IMG/VR virus record: IMGVR_UViG_3300003873_000051 | Location: 1-27,934 of that record | Source of the DNA: a virus | DNA length: 27,934 nucleotides | Direction: 5' to 3' (one strand) | Shown here: positions 5,968 through 13,082 of the stretch, in pieces | Position numbering within the stretch: position 1 is the first letter of the stretch | Layout of the letters: each line of letters opens with the position of its first letter | Translations under genes and position numbers: made by a program | The notes under the pieces: model-generated | Seen by the model: only the letters and a program-made list of their open reading frames with translations | What the model was told of the DNA's origin: nothing | Database searches by the model: none

Positions 5968-6537
5968 TTAATTTATTGATATGTTTTCTTTCATTAATTT
6001 TCTAATCTCTAATACAGATTTTTCTGAAAACGTTATATATAATAACAGCTTGTTTATTTTTTCCATCAAATGCTTATTTATTCTTGATTTGTTTATTTTT
6101 TCCATCTCATTATTGACTAGTATATAAAAATAAAATGTATACCATTTTATTTTTCCTAACCTATATTCACTTATAATATAATCTAAGCTTACGTCAAAAC
6201 TCTCAATGTTTATTCTATTTATGTCATCTATTAGATATTTTTTATAATAGAGTATTTCGTTTTTAAATTTCATTATATTTTTTTCTTCTATATCAACTAA
6301 TAACTCATACGACGAATTAAGAGAACTAGGCGACTTTGTAAACATAATATATAAACAAGCTAATATAAAATTTTCTTTTGTCCAAGATTCGTATTGCTTA
6401 TATGGGAATATTTGTTTCATTATTTCTCTTTTCTCTTTACCATGAGAAACACTTAATATTCTTTTATTTGATTTATTATTAAATGCCATAAATATACCTG
6501 AGCATATATTATATTGCTCATTATAACTTAATCCCAT
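5968..6537 (-). CDS. Probable gp59-like helicase loader (alternatively gp62-like)
   Basis: A 189-aa, mostly helical protein. By eye it shares the helix pattern of T4 gp59, the protein that loads gp41 helicase onto gp32-covered DNA: a block ENFILACLYIMF … FKNEILYYKKYLIDDI and a later YRLGKIKWYTFYFYIL correspond to LALIFISNL … YIGRLKQIKFKFEEDI and LLQSNIISFETFILL of gp59. It follows the gp33-like gene by 3 bp, the same 33-then-59 order as in T4. It also lies directly before the clamp-loader ATPase and has nearly the length of T4 gp62 (187 aa), the small clamp-loader subunit, so that assignment cannot be excluded. A profile search would decide. Confidence 0.45.
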   Translation of the reverse strand: MGLSYNEQYNICSGIFMAFNNKSNKRILSVSHGKEKREIMKQIFPYKQYESWTKENFILACLYIMFTKSPSSLNSSYELLVDIEEKNIMKFKNEILYYKKYLIDDINRINIESFDVSLDYIISEYRLGKIKWYTFYFYILVNNEMEKINKSRINKHLMEKINKLLLYITFSEKSVLEIRKLMKENISIN

Positions 6538-6540
6538 TTA

Positions 6541-6816
6541 TTACCATTCCTCTTCGTTTAACTCTATATCATTTTTACTTTTATCTTTTAATATATAACC
6601 GTCTCTCTCTAACTGTTTTTCTAACATAGAGACAAACTCCGAATGCTCTGATATGACATTACCTACCTCTTGAATAGGTATATCATAATGAAACGAATAT
6701 TCTATTAGAGTATCAACGAGTGAAAGCCCGTCACATTTTTCTCTTTTAAAAGCAAAAATTGATTCTATTAATTCGTTCGATTTATACTTATTATCTTTTA
6801 TTTTTCTAATGTCCAT
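6541..6816 (-). CDS. Probable gp33-like late-transcription co-activator
   Basis: A 91-aa acidic protein. The core LVDTLIEYSFHYDIPIQEVG and following helices resemble the T4 gp33 pattern (an EKMVEEFGMSYLEA-like helix, then helices rich in Glu). gp33 bridges RNA polymerase and the gp45 clamp and, with gp55, activates late promoters. The C-terminus IELNEEEW resembles the end of the gp55 homologue here (IEDVFDEW); in T4 both proteins end in a short acidic/hydrophobic clamp-binding tail. The gene overlaps the nucleotidyltransferase by 11 bp and precedes the gp59-like gene. The call is based on size, tail and gene order; direct similarity is modest. Confidence 0.45.
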   Translation of the reverse strand: MDIRKIKDNKYKSNELIESIFAFKREKCDGLSLVDTLIEYSFHYDIPIQEVGNVISEHSEFVSMLEKQLERDGYILKDKSKNDIELNEEEW

Positions 6817-7525
6817 ATTTTTCCTTTATATCTTCAAGCTCTTTTTTCGTATTATAAGAATAAATATTATTAGTATGATTACTTATATAACATTTGATAT
6901 CCTCTTCTATAGATAAAACATGTATAACATAAAGAAATTCAAATTCACTTGATTCAGTTATATATCTACCATCTTTATATGTACAATTATGAAAATTCTC
7001 TAATGCTTTATATAATTTTTTCTTATTAAATTTAAATATACACTTATCTTGTAAGCCATTTATGTTTGTTTCACCATACTTTGAAAAATCAACAGATTTA
7101 GCATTTAAATTAGAGTCACATTTAAAAGAAACATAAGGATCTTTTATACTTACAACAGGTATAGCACAATCTGAAGGATATTCTATTAACTCTTTAATTA
7201 TAGTATTATCTGATACTATAGCATCTCCCCAAATTAAGCAAAATTCTTTAGATGTATTTGCATTATCTTCTAAAGAAGCTTTAACTGCATGTCCAGAACC
7301 TAAACCTGATGATATAACTATAATATCTATATTTTTGTTTATATTATCTCCAAATAGCTTAACATCTGAAGTGTTTATGACAACTCTTATATTGTCAAAT
7401 AAATCTTTACACATATTGTATATATTATTGATATTATTATCGTTATTTAGTGTCTTATGTAACGCTTTTGGAAGTTCTGAATTCATTCTAGAACCTTTAC
7501 CGGCTGCTAATATTAATAAATCCAT
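6806..7525 (-). CDS. Sugar-1-phosphate nucleotidyltransferase (GlmU/RmlA-type fold)
   Basis: A 239-aa protein with the signature LILAAGKGSRMNSELPKALH: the nucleotide-binding loop GKGSRM (9-14) and the PK pair (19-20). LGSGHAVKASLE (about 75-86) matches the GTGHAV segment of GlmU, and WGDAIVSD contains the metal-binding Asp. These enzymes join a sugar-1-phosphate to an NTP to make NDP-sugar plus pyrophosphate; the GlmU-like details hint at UTP and an N-acetylhexosamine or hexose-1-phosphate. There is no left-handed-helix acetyltransferase domain, so it is only the transferase module. It lies 5 bp after the YvcK-phosphomannomutase fusion and in the same operon as the glucosyltransferase, so it may make the donor sugar for DNA modification. 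The exact sugar is not readable. Confidence 0.75.
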   Translation of the reverse strand: MDLLILAAGKGSRMNSELPKALHKTLNNDNNINNIYNMCKDLFDNIRVVINTSDVKLFGDNINKNIDIIVISSGLGSGHAVKASLEDNANTSKEFCLIWGDAIVSDNTIIKELIEYPSDCAIPVVSIKDPYVSFKCDSNLNAKSVDFSKYGETNINGLQDKCIFKFNKKKLYKALENFHNCTYKDGRYITESSEFEFLYVIHVLSIEEDIKCYISNHTNNIYSYNTKKELEDIKEKYGH

Positions 7526-7530
7526 TACGC

Positions 7531-9195
7531 TTATTCTTCTATAAGTTTAAGAAATAATTTAGTATCAAAAACGCTATTTACTTTTATAAACTTTTCTAAA
7601 CCTATATCGTTTTTTAAATTATATATAGTAGAATCATTACCTTCTTCATATTCATCGCCTATATAATAGACTCTTCTTTCTCTATTATTATTTATTATTT
7701 CTTTGACTGAAAATATCTTGTCTGTTTCTTTATTCATTATATCAATTGTTGTATTACCATTAATTTTTGCAACAAGATTTTCTGGTATTAGAATATTTAA
7801 TAATCTACATATAGCCTTTCTATATTCATTATCTAAAGGTTTAATAGAAATACATGTATTTCCTCTATTTTGTATCTTTGAATCATCAAAGCCAATATCG
7901 TTTATTATTTTTTTAATATCTATAAAATACTTATCTATACTTAGTGACTTATTAACACAATATTTAAATGTTCCATCTTTATAAAGATTTATACCTGCGT
8001 CAGCATATACTCTAGACATGTCTATACCATGATGTGTATTACCTGTAACAATAATTGAATCAATATTTTTTACTTTCTTTATATTAGACTTAGAGATATC
8101 TAAATGTTTATTTTTTCTGGCTTTTATGGTATCGTCCCAATCAAAAATAAATAAATCTTTATTTGTAGGATAACCGTAATAGTCTTTTAATATACTATCT
8201 ATGAGTAAATTTCCGTTATGTTTATCATTATTACCAGATAAAGAAAAAGATATATTATTATATCCATTAACTGTATTAAGACCCTCAACAGCATCTTTAT
8301 CTATAACAGTTTTAATATCATGCATATTTAAATATCTTTCTAATATATTTAAAATATCGTTTGCATCTGAATCTATCATATCTTTGTCATTTGTACTATT
8401 CATAACAAGACATTTATCTGCTTTACTAGCTAAAATTAAATCTTTAAATGATAAATCTCCATTATAAGATTTATAAGTTGGTATTAAACTACTCCATTGT
8501 GTACCAGAACTAAAAATAATAATATCTGCATTATTAACTGACTCTATGGTTTCTTCATTAAAAGTACTGTGTGTAACTTTTTCAGAGTCTTTAAAAAAAC
8601 CAATATCTTTAATTCTATTTTTAGAATTATGCTCAACTATATCTGCTTCATCATATAAAAAATTACCATCTTCGCATTCAGCATATAAAAATAAGCTTTC
8701 GTCTGAATTAACCAATATTCTATTCTTAATATTTAATTGTTTTCTAATAATATCTGCTGCGGCCTGCATAGAATTATTATTTTCATGAGCTAATTGTCCA
8801 TATATGATGTTTCCTATACTAAAATCTTCATATACGATGTTATTAGTTTTAGGATTATTAAAATATCTATTAACAACATCTCTAAAAAAACTTGGTATAT
8901 TTTTTCGTTGCCAATATTCTTCTATAAAATTTTTAGGATGTTCACTAGTAAATCTATAATCTAAAAATTCTGTTAATTTACTATCTTTATATTGAAGTTT
9001 ATATTGATTAAATTGATTTTTTCTTATATCAGAAGGTCCTAATATTTTACCATTAAACATTTTTCTTATAGCTCCCGTAGATTTGCCATTATCATATCCA
9101 TTTACTATTATATCCACATCTATCTCTGGGTATTGCATTAATCCTTTTTGTATTTCGGTACTACCAGAGCCGCCACTAAAAATTACAACTTTCAT
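7531..9195 (-). CDS. YvcK/CofD-like domain fused to a phosphomannomutase-type HAD domain
   Basis: A 554-aa two-domain protein. Residues 1-335 follow the YvcK/CofD family: glycine loop FSGGSGSTEI (6-15), YDNGKSTGAIRKMF and LGPSDIRKN (the family's DDGGSSGxLR … PGDIR), SIGNIIYGQL (127-136), and ADIIIFSSGTQWSSLIPT (223-240). YvcK proteins bind UDP-GlcNAc; CofD makes a phosphodiester from a nucleotide-activated phospholactate. Residues 346-554 are a HAD enzyme with DWDDT (352-356), IIVTGN (381-386) and GDEYEEGND (513-521). Its middle (RGNTCISIKP, GNTTIDIMNKETDK) resembles eukaryotic-type phosphomannomutases. I do not know this fusion. Next to a nucleotidyltransferase and a DNA glucosyltransferase it probably handles sugar phosphates. 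Confidence 0.75.
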   Translation of the reverse strand: MKVVIFSGGSGSTEIQKGLMQYPEIDVDIIVNGYDNGKSTGAIRKMFNGKILGPSDIRKNQFNQYKLQYKDSKLTEFLDYRFTSEHPKNFIEEYWQRKNIPSFFRDVVNRYFNNPKTNNIVYEDFSIGNIIYGQLAHENNNSMQAAADIIRKQLNIKNRILVNSDESLFLYAECEDGNFLYDEADIVEHNSKNRIKDIGFFKDSEKVTHSTFNEETIESVNNADIIIFSSGTQWSSLIPTYKSYNGDLSFKDLILASKADKCLVMNSTNDKDMIDSDANDILNILERYLNMHDIKTVIDKDAVEGLNTVNGYNNISFSLSGNNDKHNGNLLIDSILKDYYGYPTNKDLFIFDWDDTIKARKNKHLDISKSNIKKVKNIDSIIVTGNTHHGIDMSRVYADAGINLYKDGTFKYCVNKSLSIDKYFIDIKKIINDIGFDDSKIQNRGNTCISIKPLDNEYRKAICRLLNILIPENLVAKINGNTTIDIMNKETDKIFSVKEIINNNRERRVYYIGDEYEEGNDSTIYNLKNDIGLEKFIKVNSVFDTKLFLKLIEE

Positions 9196-9209
9196 ATATT
9201 TCCTTTAAT

Positions 9210-10349
9210 TTATTTAATAACAGTTTCAACAAAATTTTTACAATAAGAATTATCTAATTCTGTATCTTTTCTCTGATGATCAACAAAAAGCTTATATTGT
9301 TCATCCGTCCATGTATTTATTACATCAAGTTTTTTCTTAACATCTTCCCCATTTTTAACATATAAAAAATTTGCTAATCTTTTATCTTTAAAAACTCTTT
9401 TTGTTCTATCATAATCCTCGTCTATAAATGTAACTATACCAGCTTGAATTGATTCATATATACGTTGAGCCAAATCGTCTATCTCTTTATAATATTTGTC
9501 TCCAATAATAACTGTTGCTTTAGCTTCTGACATTTTACTATTAAAATCATCATATTTTACTGCTTTCTCTAATTTAGGTATATCTGCTATAGTAAAACCT
9601 TGAGCTTCTACTTTTTTAATATTAAAATCTTTTTCTTTAATATTACCAAACATCGTAGTATTATCTTGCCCGAAATAAAACTTTATCATATCTTCTTGTC
9701 TTTTTCCACCTCTAAATGTACCACCGTATAATAAATTATATTTTTTTTGAGACAATGGTACATCTATTTTTTTATCAGATAATAATGGGAATAATTCAAA
9801 TGGATAATGTATCATATCTGTAACATTTATTTTTGTTTTTTCCTTTATTTTTTCCTTAATAGACGTTAACTTTGGTTGTGAAATATATCTTATAGGAGTA
9901 TCAGCTAACTCTATTTCTTCTTGTTTATATTTAGATCCCCATGGTTTTTTTACTACGCTATTCCATGTCTCTTTTAAAGTAAGATTTGGATCACAATATA
10001 TATAGTTTATTGTTCCACCAGATTTAGAAAAATTAGTCATTGCTTTATAGTTTAATATCTGAGCTTCATCTTCTGCTCCACCAAAATAATTTACAGAACC
10101 GTTTAATACGACTAATGTATCAAAATTGTCTGCATTTATAATATCAATATTATCTATTATATCTTTTACTTCTATATTAGGTATATCTTTATCTTTTTTT
10201 AGTACTTTTGTAAATGCTGTTACAAGTGCTCCGCCTTTTTCTAGCATATCTATAATAGCGAGAGCTTCGCCTGATCCGCCGCTTGTTCCACCATATGCTA
10301 TTCTAGAACCTAATTTTATAACAGCAACTTTGTTTTTATCTAATATCAT
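9210..10349 (-). CDS. bgt: DNA beta-glucosyltransferase homologue (T4 bgt family)
   Basis: A 379-aa protein similar along its length to T4 beta-glucosyltransferase (351 aa), which transfers glucose from UDP-glucose to 5-hydroxymethylcytosine in DNA. Matching blocks are LVVLNGSVNYFGG (79-91), YIYCDPNLTLKETW (116-129) with Asp120 at the position of the T4 catalytic Asp100, YGGTFRGGKR (208-217) with Arg213 and Arg217 spaced as T4 Arg191/Arg195, and ATVIIGDKYY … AQRIYE, where Arg296/Glu299 match T4 Arg269/Glu272 that hold the UDP-sugar. All key residues are kept, so it should be active. The N-terminal loop is longer than in T4. It overlaps the cupin gene by 14 bp. The sugar may not be glucose, given the sugar-nucleotide genes beside it. 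Confidence 0.88.
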   Translation of the reverse strand: MILDKNKVAVIKLGSRIAYGGTSGGSGEALAIIDMLEKGGALVTAFTKVLKKDKDIPNIEVKDIIDNIDIINADNFDTLVVLNGSVNYFGGAEDEAQILNYKAMTNFSKSGGTINYIYCDPNLTLKETWNSVVKKPWGSKYKQEEIELADTPIRYISQPKLTSIKEKIKEKTKINVTDMIHYPFELFPLLSDKKIDVPLSQKKYNLLYGGTFRGGKRQEDMIKFYFGQDNTTMFGNIKEKDFNIKKVEAQGFTIADIPKLEKAVKYDDFNSKMSEAKATVIIGDKYYKEIDDLAQRIYESIQAGIVTFIDEDYDRTKRVFKDKRLANFLYVKNGEDVKKKLDVINTWTDEQYKLFVDHQRKDTELDNSYCKNFVETVIK

Positions 10350-10701
10350 TCTTATTTTCCTCTCTATCGTATTTTTGGCATATTGCTATAAAACGTAAAT
10401 CTGTATCATTATCGTTATATACCTTATGAAACTCTCCACCATTTACGTGATATATATCTCCCGGAGATATATCATACATGGATTCATCTATTTGTATTCT
10501 ACCAATTCCTTCTAAAAATATATAGACCTCGTCTAAACCGTCATGTTTATGCTCAGAAGCATGTTTATTTGCGTGTAATACAGTTTCTGACGTTGTAAGA
10601 TTTTTTAGATAATTATTATCAGTAACAGTATATATGTCTGTATCTCGTATAGGCTCTAATGATTGGTTTGTAAATAGTTTATTTGTATTTAATTTAAACA
10701 T
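10336..10701 (-). CDS. Small cupin-fold protein
   Basis: A 121-aa single-domain cupin. Motif 1 is HKHDGLDEVYIFLEGIG (His51, His53, Glu58, then the conserved Gly) and motif 2 is PGDIYHVNGGEFHKVYN with His92, so the usual 3-His/1-Glu metal site is present. Members of this shape include sugar-phosphate isomerases and epimerases, and also sensors. Its position between dCMP hydroxymethylase and the DNA glucosyltransferase, overlapping the latter, suggests a part in making or altering the sugar donor, for example isomerising a hexose phosphate upstream of the phosphomannomutase-type domain. The fold is clear; the substrate is not. Confidence 0.7.
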   Translation of the reverse strand: MFKLNTNKLFTNQSLEPIRDTDIYTVTDNNYLKNLTTSETVLHANKHASEHKHDGLDEVYIFLEGIGRIQIDESMYDISPGDIYHVNGGEFHKVYNDNDTDLRFIAICQKYDREENKNDIR

Positions 10702-10756
10702 ATTTTTCCTTTTGCTATATATGGTTATATTTATGAATTTGTAATTTCAAAAATTT

Positions 10757-11434
10757 CTAGGATTCTCTATAATTTTCGTCGATTAGATGAAAATGACGAG
10801 AATAAACATGGAGAGATCCAACTTGATGTATAATATTTCCAGCTTCTAATTCAGGATAGTCAAATACGAGTTCTTCTACTAGTTTGTTTTGTACATGTCT
10901 TGCCCAGTACAAATCATTCTTGGCGCCAAAAACAGCGTCGCAAGAACGTTGGTTTAAAATATAGTCAAGTTTATTGTCTCTTATTAAAATTTGAACAGAG
11001 TTAGTACACATAAAATCAGACATACCATTCTTATTAAATTCCCATTGCATAGATGGTCTAGTATAAATCATCATAGCTCTTCTTGAATCTTTGTCTTTTC
11101 TAAGAGTTCTTAAACAGTGTTTATATTGATTGCCATTTTCTTCAGAATATATAACATAACCATAATTTGAGTTAATATATCCTCTAGAGTCTGAAACCTG
11201 TTTCCAAATCAAGGGTGTTTTAGGTAAATCATAAACATTCAAAGATTGAGATTCGTACCAAATAACCTCTCTTATCGCATAATCCATATTCAATGTACCA
11301 AATATAACTTCTTCATCTGCTATATACGACTCTCCAACTAACTCAACTGTTTTAGAATCTGTTTTGTCTATAACAAAATCTTCATTTTTTAATTTTTCAA
11401 TTAGCTCTTTTTTAATATCGTTTATTTTTTTCAT
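10757..11434 (-). CDS. 42: dCMP hydroxymethylase (T4 gp42 homologue)
   Basis: A 225-aa enzyme of the thymidylate synthase fold that is closely similar to T4 gp42 (246 aa), which adds a hydroxymethyl group to dCMP using methylene-tetrahydrofolate. Shared stretches are INSNYGYVIYSE (88-99), SRRAMMIYTRPSMQ, NGMSDFMCTNSVQ with nucleophile Cys143 (T4 Cys148), RSCDAVFGAKND (163-174) and VGSLHVYSRHFHL (205-217). Asp174 stands where thymidylate synthases have the Asn that reads dUMP; in T4 gp42 it is Asp179 and gives dCMP specificity. So the phage should contain hydroxymethylcytosine. It lacks about 20 residues of the T4 C-terminus. It lies among tmk-like, SGNH-like, cupin and glucosyltransferase genes. 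Confidence 0.9.
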   Translation of the reverse strand: MKKINDIKKELIEKLKNEDFVIDKTDSKTVELVGESYIADEEVIFGTLNMDYAIREVIWYESQSLNVYDLPKTPLIWKQVSDSRGYINSNYGYVIYSEENGNQYKHCLRTLRKDKDSRRAMMIYTRPSMQWEFNKNGMSDFMCTNSVQILIRDNKLDYILNQRSCDAVFGAKNDLYWARHVQNKLVEELVFDYPELEAGNIIHQVGSLHVYSRHFHLIDENYRES

Positions 11435-11466
11435 TTACTTTCCTTTTTCGTTTGATTTAATGGATA

Positions 11467-12498
11467 TTATATCTTTAATTCTTTTAATTTTTTCTGTCCG
11501 AAATCATTAATTCTGCTATATTTCCATGAAACATGGGCTCCTTGATGTTTTTCTAATAATAACTCATATTGAACTGGATCTAGTTCATACCAATGTTTTG
11601 GATATGTCTTTATTAAAATACCGGGCTTAGCTATGGCTTCTAATTCCTGAATAAAATATAATGTAAGTTTTGCTCTATCTTCTCTTGAGCCATAAAAAGG
11701 AGTATCTTTATAATATGTTCCTTTGGGTATTCTTCTAGCCTCAGGTTCTATAGGTGTAGGACAATGAATAGTTACTTCTTCTACTTCAGTATTTGATAAT
11801 ATCCATTCACAATCTTCAATATACTTCTTTAAAATACCATCTAATGATTTATATCCATTATCTGTTCTACATAAGTGATGACGAATGTCAACAGAACCAA
11901 ACATAAATTCTATTTTTTTCCTGTTGCTATCAATAGCATATTCTTTCAGAAGGTTATTTTTAGTAACAGAATAAAGTGTTTTACCCATCAATTTATTATA
12001 AGGAGTTCCACTAGATACAACCGTTACGCCATGAGAATCTCCATATAAAATAGACTCGCTAGGTATATTATTTGGTTCAATTACTGTAATATTTCTAAGT
12101 TTTTCTTGAGCTTTAGCCACAAACTCTTCATTAAATTTATGATATGTACTAGGATTGTTTAGTCTATTTGATAAACTTTCTATAAAACCTTCAGGTATTT
12201 TGTATATCAATGAATAAACATTATCATTCTCTATAATTGAATTAAGAGAGTTGTAAATTATATCATGTAACCCATCATACAAATTCAAAGCTTTTCCACC
12301 AAAATAATCATTGTTTAAATAAATTATTAACGGTTTATCATTACAACTTATCTTGCCGTCATACATAACTTCACAATCTAATAAGTCAGCATAGTGTTCA
12401 ACAACAGCTTGAGCAGGTGCATATCCATATTTCTTTGACGTTATTTTTTTAGTCAAAGAAATAATTTGGCCGCCTTTTATTTTGTCTAAGTTTAGCAT
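11467..12498 (-). CDS. SGNH/GDSL-like protein in the modification block
   Basis: A 343-aa protein. From about residue 150 it resembles an SGNH/GDSL hydrolase-like domain: ILYGDSHGV (150-158, block I with Ser155) and FMFGSVDIRHHL (198-209), similar to the FGxxDxRxH strand of SGNH-like proteins found in polysaccharide clusters. A YPKHWYELDPVQY segment near the C-terminus might hold the last catalytic residues. The first 140 residues are another domain; one stretch, LIIYLNNDYFGGKALN (57-72), recalls the NSSINFFGG segment of T4 beta-glucosyltransferase but may be coincidence. It overlaps the kinase gene by one base and precedes gp42 by 32 bp. A role in adding, trimming or acylating the DNA sugar is inferred only from context. 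Confidence 0.5.
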   Translation of the reverse strand: MLNLDKIKGGQIISLTKKITSKKYGYAPAQAVVEHYADLLDCEVMYDGKISCNDKPLIIYLNNDYFGGKALNLYDGLHDIIYNSLNSIIENDNVYSLIYKIPEGFIESLSNRLNNPSTYHKFNEEFVAKAQEKLRNITVIEPNNIPSESILYGDSHGVTVVSSGTPYNKLMGKTLYSVTKNNLLKEYAIDSNRKKIEFMFGSVDIRHHLCRTDNGYKSLDGILKKYIEDCEWILSNTEVEEVTIHCPTPIEPEARRIPKGTYYKDTPFYGSREDRAKLTLYFIQELEAIAKPGILIKTYPKHWYELDPVQYELLLEKHQGAHVSWKYSRINDFGQKKLKELKI

Positions 12499-13040
12499 TA
12501 TTTTCCTTCTATAAAGTTAATTATTATATCTTTTACTTGTTCAATATCAAGACCATCAATATTAATAAGTATCTTATTAGTCAATGTTGATTTATTATAT
12601 GCTTCTTCAAATCTTTGTTTCTCATAAGATATTTTTCTAATAGACTCTTCTATATTATCAGACTTAGATAAACTTAAACCGTCTTCTCTATATAAAACAT
12701 TTTTAGGCTCATCGACTAAAACAATTAAAAAAGTTGTATCTTTATCTACTTCTAAATCAAATGTCCAATTTGCATCATAATTTCTATATATTTTACCATA
12801 TACGTATTCACCAAGATGAGCTCTATCGAAAACAATATTTCTATCTTTATTACATTCCGAAATAATTTTAAACATATCAGTATAAAGTTTTTTAGAATAC
12901 GTCTCAGCTTCGTCACTAGATAAAGTTTTTACAGCACTATAATGAATTTTATGAAATATTCTATCTTTATAGTGCTCAATTAAGTTTTGTATTTGTGTAG
13001 ATTTTCCTGTATTATCTAGACCTTCAAATAATGTTATCAT
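12498..13040 (-). CDS. Thymidylate-kinase-like deoxynucleoside monophosphate kinase
   Basis: A 180-aa P-loop kinase of the TMK family. Walker A is EGLDNTGKST (6-15) and the DRAHLGEYVYG segment (about 93-103) corresponds to the DR(Y/H)xxS-type substrate loop of thymidylate kinases. It makes dNDPs from dNMPs. T4 needs a phage kinase (gp1, a different fold) to phosphorylate hydroxymethyl-dCMP; since this gene sits in the same block as dCMP hydroxymethylase, it may act on hydroxymethyl-dCMP here, though ordinary dTMP kinase activity is equally compatible. The start is the only good ATG before Walker A. Confidence 0.7.
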   Translation of the reverse strand: MITLFEGLDNTGKSTQIQNLIEHYKDRIFHKIHYSAVKTLSSDEAETYSKKLYTDMFKIISECNKDRNIVFDRAHLGEYVYGKIYRNYDANWTFDLEVDKDTTFLIVLVDEPKNVLYREDGLSLSKSDNIEESIRKISYEKQRFEEAYNKSTLTNKILINIDGLDIEQVKDIIINFIEGK

Positions 13041-13082
13041 TTATATCCTTTTTATTAATATTATATTATACTAAATAATTAC

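Noticed and set aside
10757-11434. Calling this gene thymidylate synthase
   Set aside because: Asp174 replaces the dUMP-binding Asn, and the similarity is closer to T4 gp42 along the whole length.
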